Origin: Cellvibrio fontiphilus_A
Lineage (GTDB): Bacteria > Pseudomonadota > Gammaproteobacteria > Pseudomonadales > Cellvibrionaceae
Assembly: GCF_042646205.1 (NCBI RefSeq)
Contig: NZ_JBHRTF010000003.1
Coordinates: 310,001-374,000, forward strand
Reading direction: 5' to 3'
Length of the DNA: 64,000 nt
The notes under the pieces were generated by a model. It made no database searches. It saw only the letters and a list, made by a program, of their open reading frames with translations, and had not been told where the DNA came from. Each line of letters opens with the position of its first letter. Position 1 is the first letter of the stretch. This document shows positions 34,079 through 42,373 of the stretch, piece by piece. A program made the translations under genes and the position numbers.

Positions 34079-35127
34079 TGCAGCGCGCTACTTTACTGAC
34101 TTTGTCGCTGTGGCTGGTCGCGCTGGGGTTGGGCGCCTGGACACTCGCGCAATTACCGCTAACAGAGATTTCCCATAGCATTGCTGCACTCACTACACCG
34201 CAATGGATTTTTTGGTTAGCCCTTAATGCCTTGATTATTGTGTTGCTCGGTTTACGTTGGCAATTACTCACCAAGGCTCTGGGTGCGCCGGTGCGCTTGA
34301 TAAAACTCTTGTTAATTCGCCAAGCGGGGCAGGCAGTGAGTTTTATTACACCCGGCCCACAATTTGGTGGCGAACCACTGCAAGTCTATTGGTTATACCA
34401 ATATGGTTTGCCGTTACGCAAAGCACTGTTGGCTTTGGGGTTGGATCGTTTTTTTGAACTGTGGGTTAATTTTTCAGTGCTGCTGTTAGCTGTGCTGTTA
34501 TTGTTTTCCGGTATTGCCGACAACCATAATCAGGGGAATATTAGCAGCGCGGGTATAGGTAATATCGCCAGTGATTGGAAAACCGCACTTTTGCCGCTGC
34601 TGATTTTTTTAGGGCTGATGTTGTCACTGGCATGGGTTGTGATAAAACAACCGCAGTGGATACATAATCGCCTTGAGCGCATTGCCGCTCGCTGGCAACA
34701 CAATCATCGTCTGAATAATATTCATCAACACTGGCAATCACTGGGCGATGATTTGCGCATCGCACTCGCGCATCAAAAAATACGCTTTTTGCTGGCCATT
34801 TTGCTATCGCTACTGGGTTGGGTTGGATTATTAGGCGAGCTATATATGATTTTGCAGTTTGTAGGGATTGATGTAGGCCTGCACAGTTTTCTTATTATTC
34901 TGGTGGCCATGCGAATGGCATTGCTGTTACCTATGCCTGGTGGTGTTGGTACTTTGGAGGCATCTGTGCTCTGGTCATTTCACACGCTGAATTTACCTGC
35001 CAGTGCGGCCTTGGGTTTAATCGCATTGATGCGTTTGCGCGATGCAATTGTATTGCTCTTAGGGCTTGCGTGCTTGCGCGCTAGCAATTCCACTCGCGCG
35101 CAGGCTGACACTATTGCGCAGGGTTAA
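34078..35127 (+). CDS. LPG-synthase-TM (flippase-like) membrane protein
   Basis: 349 residues, about eight helices, of the lysylphosphatidylglycerol synthase transmembrane family (PF03706, UPF0104). Typical segments are RQAGQAVSFITPGPQFGGEPLQVYWL and the late MPGGVGTLEASVLWSF. These proteins lack the aminoacyl-transfer domain of MprF and are thought to move or handle polar lipids. The start overlaps the stop of the CDP-alcohol transferase gene (TGATG), so the two act together. The 3' end overlaps the convergent PTPS-like gene by four bases. Confidence 0.87.
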   Translation: MQRATLLTLSLWLVALGLGAWTLAQLPLTEISHSIAALTTPQWIFWLALNALIIVLLGLRWQLLTKALGAPVRLIKLLLIRQAGQAVSFITPGPQFGGEPLQVYWLYQYGLPLRKALLALGLDRFFELWVNFSVLLLAVLLLFSGIADNHNQGNISSAGIGNIASDWKTALLPLLIFLGLMLSLAWVVIKQPQWIHNRLERIAARWQHNHRLNNIHQHWQSLGDDLRIALAHQKIRFLLAILLSLLGWVGLLGELYMILQFVGIDVGLHSFLIILVAMRMALLLPMPGGVGTLEASVLWSFHTLNLPASAALGLIALMRLRDAIVLLLGLACLRASNSTRAQADTIAQG

Positions 35128-35501
35128 AATGGTTTGCGATACGCCGCCCAGCAGGTTGCGTTTTCCCAGAGTTTGATGGTGAGTGTGCCGCTACCCGGTG
35201 GGCTTATCAGTGCAATTATTTTTTCATGAATAATACGACTAAAATGTTCAATGCTGGGGTTTAGCCCGGCAAATTCTGCTTTATCGTTTAGCAGACTATC
35301 GCGAAAATAACCGACTACTTTATCCAGCGCAGCTTCTATCTCTACTATATCCACCAGATAACCGTGTTTATCCAACTGCTCGCTTTCAATACTGACTTCT
35401 GCGACATAGTGATGCGCATGGGGAAAATTTTCATTGCCCCAATCGCCACCGATTAAAAAATGATTGGCAATAAAATCGCGCGTTACTGCAACGGTATACA
35501 T
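35124..35501 (-). CDS. 6-pyruvoyl/6-carboxy-tetrahydropterin synthase homologue, active site altered
   Basis: 125 residues, PTPS/QueD fold. Zinc-binding histidines are kept: one in FIANHFLIG and two in FPHAHHYVAEV. The catalytic cysteine of QueD (in CGRLHGH) is replaced here by ENFPHAH, and the His of the LDHHYLN relay is also missing (YFRDSLLN). The glutamate near the end (KLWENATCW) is retained. It probably binds a pterin or related substrate but may not perform standard PTPS or QueD chemistry. It is the last gene of a minus-strand run ribA-ribD reductase-dehydrogenase-PTPS. Confidence 0.85.
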   Translation of the reverse strand: MYTVAVTRDFIANHFLIGGDWGNENFPHAHHYVAEVSIESEQLDKHGYLVDIVEIEAALDKVVGYFRDSLLNDKAEFAGLNPSIEHFSRIIHEKIIALISPPGSGTLTIKLWENATCWAAYRKPF

Positions 35502-35570
35502 AGGGAATCCTGCCTGCTAATTATAAAGTTGTGAAAAATTGGGTATGTTAAAAATTAAGTCTAAGAAGCA

Positions 35571-36662
35571 TTAAGTATGCGAATAAACAAAAACAGCCTG
35601 AAGTATTTTTGCAGGCGATTCATGCAATTCCTGGTAAAGCCCGGGTGCATCACTCAGTGGAACACTGTGGGTAATAAATTGGCTGGGGCGCAGCTTGCGC
35701 AACATATTCCAGCTCAATTCAAAGCGGCGCGTTTTACTCCAGCGACCACTCAATTCCGGTGCGAGGCTACTGACTTGACTGGTGGTAATGGTTAAACGGT
35801 TGCGGTGTGCATCGCCACCCAAAGCAATCGCCGCTGTTTTATTGCCGTACCAACTGCCGATAACAATCCGGCTCGCAAAACCACTCAATTCAATCGCAAG
35901 GTTTAATGCCTGGGGCGAACCGCTTAGTTCATAAATAAGGTCAGCGCCGGTTTTTTTATCTGCAGTATCGCCAGTGAAATCCATTAGTTGTTGTTTGAGT
36001 GCACTGATATCGACAGCAGAGAATGGATCAAATACGGAGTGGGTTCCCAGTTGTAGCGAGCGCTCGCGGCGCAAAGGAATTGCATCAACGCTATGCAGTT
36101 GCGCCAGCGGAAATTGCGCCAGCAGCTGTGACACTAATAAACCCACAATGCCTTGGCCCAATACCACTACACGCTCACCCAATAGTGGTTTGCCGTCGTG
36201 CACCAAATTAACGGCTGTTTCCATATTGGGTAAAAAAACTGCGTCTTCCGCTGCTATATCCGCAGGTACTTTTATCAACCCGGATGGCTTAGCAAGGAAA
36301 TGACTGGCGTGGGGTTGAAAGGCAAATACGCGTTGGCCGAGCCAGCTTGCATCGATATTGTCACCAATAGCTTTCACAATCCCGACACTGGCATAACCAT
36401 ATTGCAGGGGATATTGCGATTGATCTTGCAGTGCAGTGATGCTGGCATCGAGCGCCATGTCCTGTGGAATTTGCCCGCGATACACCAGCATTTCGGTACC
36501 GGCACTGATTGCCGAGCACTCCACCTCAATCAACATTTCTCCTGCGCTGGGGGCAGCTAGCTCGCATTCGCGAACTTCTACTTGTTCAACACCGGTAAAC
36601 CAAAGTTGTTGCGCATTCACTGTGCTTTGCGCAATGGCGTGTGTGAAAGTGGTGTCCGTCAT
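35571..36662 (-). CDS. Medium-chain alcohol dehydrogenase-like protein, zinc motif lost
   Basis: 363 residues from the ATG at 36662, which overlaps the stop of the preceding gene by four bases (ATGA). The MDR fold is clear: an N-terminal GroES-like part with ECSAISAGTEML, then the Rossmann signature VVVLGQGIVGLLVSQLL and DLIYELSGSPQALN. The usual GHE zinc signature reads YGYASVG, so catalytic zinc binding of the ordinary type is doubtful. Relatives are annotated as zinc-binding dehydrogenases, some near the BchC group. Its tight coupling to RibA- and RibD-type genes implies a redox step on the same small molecule. Confidence 0.85.
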   Translation of the reverse strand: MTDTTFTHAIAQSTVNAQQLWFTGVEQVEVRECELAAPSAGEMLIEVECSAISAGTEMLVYRGQIPQDMALDASITALQDQSQYPLQYGYASVGIVKAIGDNIDASWLGQRVFAFQPHASHFLAKPSGLIKVPADIAAEDAVFLPNMETAVNLVHDGKPLLGERVVVLGQGIVGLLVSQLLAQFPLAQLHSVDAIPLRRERSLQLGTHSVFDPFSAVDISALKQQLMDFTGDTADKKTGADLIYELSGSPQALNLAIELSGFASRIVIGSWYGNKTAAIALGGDAHRNRLTITTSQVSSLAPELSGRWSKTRRFELSWNMLRKLRPSQFITHSVPLSDAPGLYQELHESPAKILQAVFVYSHT

Positions 36663-37396
36663 GCTGCGTAATCGCCGTAATCCAGGTTGCCCCACACAAT
36701 CAGGTCATCACCCAATCGCTCGGAGAAAAAAGGTTTTAGTTTTGGAAATGCGCAGCGCAATGGCTTGCTTGCATCATCGCCTGAATCACTGCCTAAATTG
36801 TTTACCGCTTTATAGCCACCAACAAATTGCGGTGTGATGGTGAGTACCAGTGCATCCACCAAACGCGCTTTTAAAAAAGCGTTAATCACATTTGCACCGC
36901 CTTCAACCATCAAACTTTTTATGCCGCGGTTCCACAATAATTTCAGTGCGCCTTGTAAACATACTTGTCCCTCTGCGTTACCTTCCAGTGCAGTAATTTC
37001 CAGGCCTTCAATCACAACATCCTGGCTATCGACAGTGGTTAACACCCAGCAGCGTTTATCGGCCCGACAACACAAGCGCGCCTTTGCAGGAATACGCAAC
37101 TGGCTGTCCAAGACAATAGGTTGCGGGTTGTGGCCAATCCAGTGGCGCACAGTGAGTTGAGGGTCGTCACTTAACACTGTACCTATGCCCACTAAAATGC
37201 CATCGTGCATGCTGCGCAGTTGGTGGGTCAAACGCAGTGACTGCTCGCCGCTCAATGCCAGTGGTTCATTGCAGCGCAGCGCAATACTACCGTCCAGACT
37301 TTGTGCATAGCTGAGCGTAACAAAAGGCCGCTCACGCGCATGAAAGGCATTTTTATTAGTGGATAGCCATTCTTCAATTTGTTGGTTGAGGTTCAT
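36659..37396 (-). CDS. RibD C-terminal-type reductase (stand-alone)
   Basis: 245 residues from the ATG at 37396; an in-frame GTG three codons earlier is possible. It is the reductase domain only (RibD_C, DHFR-like fold); the zinc deaminase domain of bifunctional RibD is absent. Family features are RPFVTLSYAQSLDGSIA, MHDGILVGIGTVLSDDPQLTVR, and VEGGANVINAFL near the NADPH site. It should reduce the ribosyl chain of a pyrimidine or pterin intermediate with NADPH. The gene overlaps the end of ribA by 23 bases and the start of the dehydrogenase gene by four, indicating coupled production. Confidence 0.88.
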   Translation of the reverse strand: MNLNQQIEEWLSTNKNAFHARERPFVTLSYAQSLDGSIALRCNEPLALSGEQSLRLTHQLRSMHDGILVGIGTVLSDDPQLTVRHWIGHNPQPIVLDSQLRIPAKARLCCRADKRCWVLTTVDSQDVVIEGLEITALEGNAEGQVCLQGALKLLWNRGIKSLMVEGGANVINAFLKARLVDALVLTITPQFVGGYKAVNNLGSDSGDDASKPLRCAFPKLKPFFSERLGDDLIVWGNLDYGDYAA

Positions 37397-38027
37397 GCAA
37401 ATCACTGTGGTGAGATGAAGAAAAAGGTTTGCTAAATAACAGATGATCCATGCGTTTGGCTTTGGTGATCATGTAGCCCTGGTTTTCAGCGTTAGTGGCA
37501 ATAATGAGTGGAACACGCGCGGCTACGTTAATGCCTTCGGCCTGTAATGCAGTAATTTTTTCCGGATTATTGGTTAACAAGCGCACCGATTGCACGCCCA
37601 AATCATCAAGAATAGATGCGGCAAGCGAGTAACTGCGCTCATCAGCGCCATGACCCAACATCAGATTGGCATCCACTGTATCGTAACCCTGGTCTTGTAA
37701 ATTATAAGCCAGCAGTTTTTGCTCAAGGCCAATGCCGCGCCCCTCCTGACGCAGGTAAACAACAACACCCGTACCCTCATTGGCAATTAATGCCAGGGCG
37801 CGATCCAATTGCTCGCCGCAATCACAACGCAATGAACCTAATACGTCGCCAGTAAAGCATTCTGAATGAATGCGCGCGAGCACCTTTTCTGCGTGCGCCA
37901 GGTCGCCCATGTAAAAAGCCAGGTGCTCTTTGTTGTCCAGGGTGTTGGTGTAATAACACAATTGGAAATCCCCATAGCGCGTGGGAATTCGTGCAGTGGC
38001 AGTGCGAGTAACAGAAGGTTTTGGCAT
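37374..38027 (-). CDS. ribA: GTP cyclohydrolase II (RibA-type)
   Basis: 217 residues from the ATG at 38027 (GAAGAG upstream). It converts GTP to 2,5-diamino-6-ribosylamino-pyrimidinone phosphate, formate and pyrophosphate. The three zinc cysteines are in SECFTGDVLGSLRCDCGEQ; the catalytic loop YLRQEGRGIGL and the later LTNNPEK are intact, so it should be active. No DHBP synthase domain is fused. It leads the minus-strand cluster and is divergent from the glycosyltransferase gene. Because its partners are not riboflavin genes, it may supply a secondary pterin-like product. Whether the genome holds another RibA is not visible. Confidence 0.93.
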   Translation of the reverse strand: MPKPSVTRTATARIPTRYGDFQLCYYTNTLDNKEHLAFYMGDLAHAEKVLARIHSECFTGDVLGSLRCDCGEQLDRALALIANEGTGVVVYLRQEGRGIGLEQKLLAYNLQDQGYDTVDANLMLGHGADERSYSLAASILDDLGVQSVRLLTNNPEKITALQAEGINVAARVPLIIATNAENQGYMITKAKRMDHLLFSKPFSSSHHSDLHEPQPTN

Positions 38028-38281
38028 ACTCAACTCTTCATTAATGGAATGGAGTTTTTTATACGTAGCTCGCGATCTTACGGCTCAGTATTCTATTAGG
38101 CAAGGCAGCCGGGCAAGGTAAATACCAGAGCTGTGTGCCGGTGCGATTTAATTCGTTAATTTTCTGGCAATAGCCAAATCTGTGGGGGAGAATTGCGCAA
38201 CTGTTTATTTCATTGCTCAATTTTTCTCATTGCTCCATTTAATCACCCTGATCTGACAAGCACTTTAACAGGCAGCGCATA

Positions 38282-39328
38282 ATGACTGACGTGTATTTTG
38301 CTATTCCCGGCGACATAGACACTCTTACGGGCGGTTATGCCTATGACAAGCGATTGATTGCGGAGTTGCGTGTATTGGGTTTAACGATTAAACACCTACA
38401 ACTTTCCAAGCGTTTTCCCGTACCTGATGCCGAAGCGTTTGCCGATGCTGCTGCACAATTTGCGGCACTGCCCGATGGTGCCATTGTTATTGTTGATGGC
38501 CTTGCGTTTGGAGTAATGGATTCCATTGCTGTACAACAGGCGCAGCGTTTAACTATTATCGCGCTTTGTCATCATCCATTGATGTTGGAAACAGGCTTGT
38601 CCCGCGCGCAAGTGCAACAGCTTTTTTTATCTGAACAGCGCGCGCTCCATTCAGCAAAAGCAGTGATAGTGACCAGCCGGATGACTGCCAATATCCTCAT
38701 CGATCAATTTACAATTCCTGCTGACAGAATTGTTGTTGCTCTGCCCGGTACCGATGCGCAGCCCTTTGCCCCTTGCGTTGGTAATCCACCGGTGTTGCTC
38801 ACGCTCGCCACCTTAACGCGCCGTAAAGGCCATGATGTTTTAATTGATGCGCTCTCCAGAATCCAGCATCTGGAATGGCGCGCGCGGTTTGTGGGGGGAA
38901 TGCATTTTGATCTGGAATGGGCGCAACTGCTGCAACAAAAAGTGAACTCTTTTGGATTGAACGAACGTATTTCATTTGTTGGCAGCGTTGAAAATGCAGC
39001 ACAGGAATATTCCCGTGCAGATATATTTGTATTGCCCTCCTTGTTCGAGGGTTATGGCATGGCCTTCGCTGAAGCCTTGAGTTTTGGTTTGCCGATACTA
39101 GCCGCGCGTGCCGGTGCAGTGCCGGATCTAGTGCCCGACACTGCCGGAATATTGGTTCCGCCAAACGATTCAATTGCGCTTGCCGATGCCTTGCAAACAC
39201 TGCTGGTTGATGCAGCGCAGCGCAAACACTATCAAACAGGTGCGCAAACCGCTGCGCGCAATTTACCCAATTGGAATGAAACGGCAGTGGCAGTTGCACG
39301 TTTGATTAACAAGATTCAGATTCATTAA
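38282..39328 (+). CDS. GT4-type glycosyltransferase
   Basis: 348 residues. GT-B fold: the N-terminal half starts with the glycine motif DIDTLTGGYAYDKRL, and the C-terminal half holds LATLTRRKGHDVLIDA and the E-x7-E motif FEGYGMAFAEAL that binds the nucleotide-sugar donor. GAVPDLVPDTAGILVPPND follows as in other GT4 enzymes. No signal peptide or membrane helix, so it is cytoplasmic. It is divergent from ribA (254-base gap) and followed after 34 bases by a methyltransferase gene. In this cluster it could glycosylate the pterin-like product or a lipid. Confidence 0.9.
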   Translation: MTDVYFAIPGDIDTLTGGYAYDKRLIAELRVLGLTIKHLQLSKRFPVPDAEAFADAAAQFAALPDGAIVIVDGLAFGVMDSIAVQQAQRLTIIALCHHPLMLETGLSRAQVQQLFLSEQRALHSAKAVIVTSRMTANILIDQFTIPADRIVVALPGTDAQPFAPCVGNPPVLLTLATLTRRKGHDVLIDALSRIQHLEWRARFVGGMHFDLEWAQLLQQKVNSFGLNERISFVGSVENAAQEYSRADIFVLPSLFEGYGMAFAEALSFGLPILAARAGAVPDLVPDTAGILVPPNDSIALADALQTLLVDAAQRKHYQTGAQTAARNLPNWNETAVAVARLINKIQIH

Positions 39329-39362
39329 CCATGAGTCAAACAGATAAAAAAGAGAGCAAACA

Positions 39363-40166
39363 ATGAGCGGTTTTTCTATCGCCTGGTTGGATTTACGTGA
39401 AGGTGCGGATTTCGCCGCGCGCGATAAAACACTGGCAACCCAAGCACTCGCGTGGCTGGGCCAGGCGAGTGACTCTGTATCGCCCGACCGCATTATTGTT
39501 GATCTGGGGGCAGGTACTGGTTCTACTTTGCGCGCGCTGACGAATCTGGGCGCGAATAATATTGTGTGGCGTTTGGTTGATCTGGATGGAAAATTATTGG
39601 ATGAGGCACTGCGTCGCCACGGTAAACAACATCTGATCGAAGACTATCAAGCTGATTTGACAATTATTCAGGAACTGCCGCTTACCGGTGCGCATATTGT
39701 ATCGGCCTCGGCATTATTTGATCTTGTATCTGCTGCCTTTATCGATGGCTTGGTTGATCGGTTGGATGCGCGCAAAACAGCGGTTTACGCTGCATTAAAT
39801 TACGATGGCAGCACCACATGGTCGCCGGCGCATCCGCTCGATAAAAAAGTATTAGACGCGTTTAATCAGGATCAGCACCGCGATAAAGGTTTTGGCCCGG
39901 CGCTTGGCCCGGACTGCACAGCTTATTTGCAAAAAGCGCTGGAAAATAAGGGCTATAAAGTCACGCTACAACCCAGCCCCTGGCAATTAACAGCAAAAGA
40001 TCAGGCGTTATTAACTGAATTGATTCAGGGAATTTATGCAGCAGTGGGCGAGGGTTATGGATTGAATTCCGGTGAGCTAAATGACTGGAAACATTTTCGC
40101 CTTGCTGCAATAGCCGAAGGCACTTGCACCCTTGGTCACTGGGATCTACTCGCATTGCCGCGCTAG
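39363..40166 (+). CDS. SAM-dependent methyltransferase, class I
   Basis: 267 residues. The AdoMet motif I is IIVDLGAGTGSTLRAL (about residues 41-56), motif II is RLVDLDGKLL, and an acidic/aromatic stretch SASALFDLVSAAF follows, a Rossmann-fold class I arrangement. The C-terminal half, with LNYDGSTTWSPAHPLDKKV, presumably recognises the substrate. It follows the glycosyltransferase gene with GAGAG as ribosome-binding site, so the two form a short operon. Its substrate is not known; context points to the pterin/glycolipid cluster. Confidence 0.85.
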   Translation: MSGFSIAWLDLREGADFAARDKTLATQALAWLGQASDSVSPDRIIVDLGAGTGSTLRALTNLGANNIVWRLVDLDGKLLDEALRRHGKQHLIEDYQADLTIIQELPLTGAHIVSASALFDLVSAAFIDGLVDRLDARKTAVYAALNYDGSTTWSPAHPLDKKVLDAFNQDQHRDKGFGPALGPDCTAYLQKALENKGYKVTLQPSPWQLTAKDQALLTELIQGIYAAVGEGYGLNSGELNDWKHFRLAAIAEGTCTLGHWDLLALPR

Positions 40167-40221
40167 TTAGTTGGATTAGTTAGCTTGGTTAATAGTTTGG
40201 TTAATAAACTAGTTGTTTTAG

Positions 40222-41853
40222 TTAATCGCTTGCTGGTGAAAACGCTTCGATAAATCGATTGCGCAATTCATCCATTCGCCACACCGGGGCATGGTCAACC
40301 GGTAACATTCCCGGTGTCCACTGCCACTGCGCAACTCTATCTATCACCTTGGGGTCGCGCGCAATTAAATGCACAGGAACATCGCGCGCACCGCGGGTTA
40401 GGCCAGTGTTATCGCCGGTCACAATGGGTGCGGGTTGGTGATCTCCCAGTACCAACACCACCGTATTTTCATTGCCATAGGTTGCGACATAAGACGCAAT
40501 AGTTTGCAGTGCATATTCAATCGATAAACGAAATTGCAGACGAATACGCGCGTTATCTTTCCACACAGTGTCCGGGCTATCACCACTAGTTGCTTGCGCG
40601 TTAAACACACTGCCATCGCCCACAGAATCCCAATCGATTAATTGTGGAATGGGCGTCCAGGGTGCGTGGGATGAAATCAACGCGATTTCTGCCATCACTG
40701 GTGTGCGCGATGTTTGTGTGAGTTCACGCGCGTGGAATGCAGCAAGGGTGTATTGATCCGGCATGGTCACCCAATTAAAAGGCTTACCTTGATAGCCGAG
40801 ATTGTGCGCATCATAAATATGATCGTAGCCATAATAATTTCCCTCTGGCCAATCCATGGTAATGGCGGGCATGACCGCGACTGTTCGCCAACCTGCGCGA
40901 TTAAATAAACGGTTTAGGGTAGGCTGTTCACTGATCATCAAACTGTTGTAGCGAATCTGGTTATCAATCCACAACCCCGACATGGCGGTGCCATGTGCAA
41001 GCCAACTCAAACCACCTACCGTAGGCGAGGTTAAAAAACCGCTGCGCGCCGTAAAACCTTTTGCCTCAAGTGTTTTGTTGGTGCGTTCCAGCAAGGGGCG
41101 AATATGCGGGGCATATTCAGGGTTATCCAATACGGTGCGGCCATAGGATTCAACAAATATCACCAGTACATCTTTACCTTGCAAAAACGACAATACATTT
41201 TCATGCGCGTGGACCTGGTTATTTGTGTTTTCCAACTGGTGTTTGAAGGCTCGGATATCCCTAACTGTGGCCAGAATATCGCGCGTGTGAGTAGATAGAT
41301 GCTGGTAAAAAGGTAATGCGGCGCGCGCTGAACCTAACAAAAACAACAGCAACCAAAGCACAAGTCCAGTCGCCAGTAAAACCGCAGAGTGTTTCACTGA
41401 CATACACAACAGGCTCTGCACACGCCCTAACACCCAAAATGCGGCTATTACAATGGCAATAACAGCCAGCAATAAGAGCACCGCAATCACCACTGCGCTG
41501 AATTTACCCAGCGCTCCCTGCAATAAATTCATGCCGTTGGTAAATAAATAGCCATCAAAAACCGGATTAAACGGGCGCGCAAACACCTTGTAGGTTGCCA
41601 TATCGGTACATTTAAAAATTGCACCCAGCGCCAACAGCGTGGCCAGCATGCAGCGCAGCATCCAGGCTGTCAGGCCGGGTAGTAATAACAGTGACAATAA
41701 CAACAAGCCAATCACAAATAACTCAAGCGGCAATACTAGAAGGGCCGAAGCGCTAATAGCATTGAGTTGATTTGGCATAATCAACAAGGTTATTAACAAT
41801 ACCAGTGCAGCACAATGAAAAGTAATCGTCAGGGTGTTGTGGGTTTTATTCAT
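40222..41853 (-). CDS. LtaS/sulfatase-superfamily membrane transferase
   Basis: 543 residues: four to five N-terminal membrane helices (to about residue 190) and a periplasmic alkaline-phosphatase-fold domain. Metal and catalytic elements are VIFVESYGRTVLD, the probable threonine nucleophile in FLTSPTVGGLSWLAHG, and VLVLGDHQPAP (Asp-His metal ligands). This architecture matches lipoteichoic-acid synthase, OpgB and phosphoethanolamine transferases, which move a phospho-headgroup from a phospholipid to an acceptor. With the CDP-alcohol transferase nearby it may attach a lipid-derived headgroup in the periplasm. A true sulfatase is less likely because the formylglycine motif CxPxR is absent. Confidence 0.82.
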   Translation of the reverse strand: MNKTHNTLTITFHCAALVLLITLLIMPNQLNAISASALLVLPLELFVIGLLLLSLLLLPGLTAWMLRCMLATLLALGAIFKCTDMATYKVFARPFNPVFDGYLFTNGMNLLQGALGKFSAVVIAVLLLLAVIAIVIAAFWVLGRVQSLLCMSVKHSAVLLATGLVLWLLLFLLGSARAALPFYQHLSTHTRDILATVRDIRAFKHQLENTNNQVHAHENVLSFLQGKDVLVIFVESYGRTVLDNPEYAPHIRPLLERTNKTLEAKGFTARSGFLTSPTVGGLSWLAHGTAMSGLWIDNQIRYNSLMISEQPTLNRLFNRAGWRTVAVMPAITMDWPEGNYYGYDHIYDAHNLGYQGKPFNWVTMPDQYTLAAFHARELTQTSRTPVMAEIALISSHAPWTPIPQLIDWDSVGDGSVFNAQATSGDSPDTVWKDNARIRLQFRLSIEYALQTIASYVATYGNENTVVLVLGDHQPAPIVTGDNTGLTRGARDVPVHLIARDPKVIDRVAQWQWTPGMLPVDHAPVWRMDELRNRFIEAFSPASD

Positions 41854-42129
41854 AAGCTATAGATCAACTGGCCTGTAATTCGTTTGTTTGGAGAATATAA
41901 GCTTTTGCTGCAGATTAAACAAAAGCATCAATAATTGTTGCAAACAAAACAGGCCGGCAAGGCTGAGTGTTTATTTGGGAGCATTTTACGCATTGTTTAA
42001 TTATGAACACCTGAATTTATTTTTCAAAGGGTGCTGTTAATCAAGCAGATAAATAAGTCGCTATTGCTTTACCAGCACTCAAATGTGTTTTTCCTGCATT
42101 TTTTCGCCGTGTTTTCCTGTTTTTTACAT

Positions 42130-42145
42130 TGGCTTACATGTTGCT
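42130..42145 (+). promoter_or_regulatory. Sigma-54 promoter of the SMP-30 gene
   Basis: TGGCTTACATGTTGCT: TGGC and TTGCT intact, GG and GC 10 bases apart. Predicted start near 42156, giving an approximately 220-base leader. Confidence 0.75.
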
Positions 42146-42260
42146 TAGCCTTCGTTTGCCGATTAATGACCGGCAGGTTTAACCGCGAAATCTTCTTTGT
42201 CACAACAAACCGATCAATGGGTTGTGATGTTTAACTCGCGGCAAACCAAACGCTAATCTT

Positions 42261-42297
42261 GACCGGCAATGGGCCACAACACCGGCGCCGGTCTTTT
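42261..42297 (+). terminator. T-tailed hairpin in the SMP-30 leader (possible attenuator)
   Basis: GACCGGC (42261-42267) pairs with GCCGGTC (42286-42292), followed by TTTTTT; an inner ACCGGCGCCGGT palindrome offers an alternative fold. It lies after the promoter and before the gene. Confidence 0.55.
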
Positions 42298-42373
42298 TTA
42301 GGATGAGCGTTCTATTTTAAAACCTTTAAATGTTGAAAGCCTTAAATGAATCTCCCTATGAGGACACTGGTTT

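Larger units (their letters stand above)
41854..42373. other. Regulatory region upstream of the SMP-30 gene
   Basis: 520 bases. It contains a GCTTTTG/CAAAAGC inverted repeat (41901-41907, 41920-41926) about 215 bases upstream of the sigma-54 promoter at 42130, and a T-tailed hairpin at 42261-42297 between promoter and gene. A 67-codon frame at 42031-42234 overlaps the promoter and has no recognisable content. Confidence 0.6.

Noticed and set aside
36659..38027. An ordinary riboflavin operon
   Set aside because: RibE, RibH, the RibD deaminase domain and the FMN riboswitch are missing; the neighbours are a dehydrogenase and a PTPS homologue.
40222..41853. True sulfatase for sulfur scavenging
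   Set aside because: The CxPxR formylglycine motif is absent and the membrane-helix architecture fits LtaS/phosphotransferases better.
42031..42234. 67-codon frame upstream of the SMP-30 gene
   Set aside because: It overlaps the sigma-54 promoter and has a low-information hydrophobic composition.
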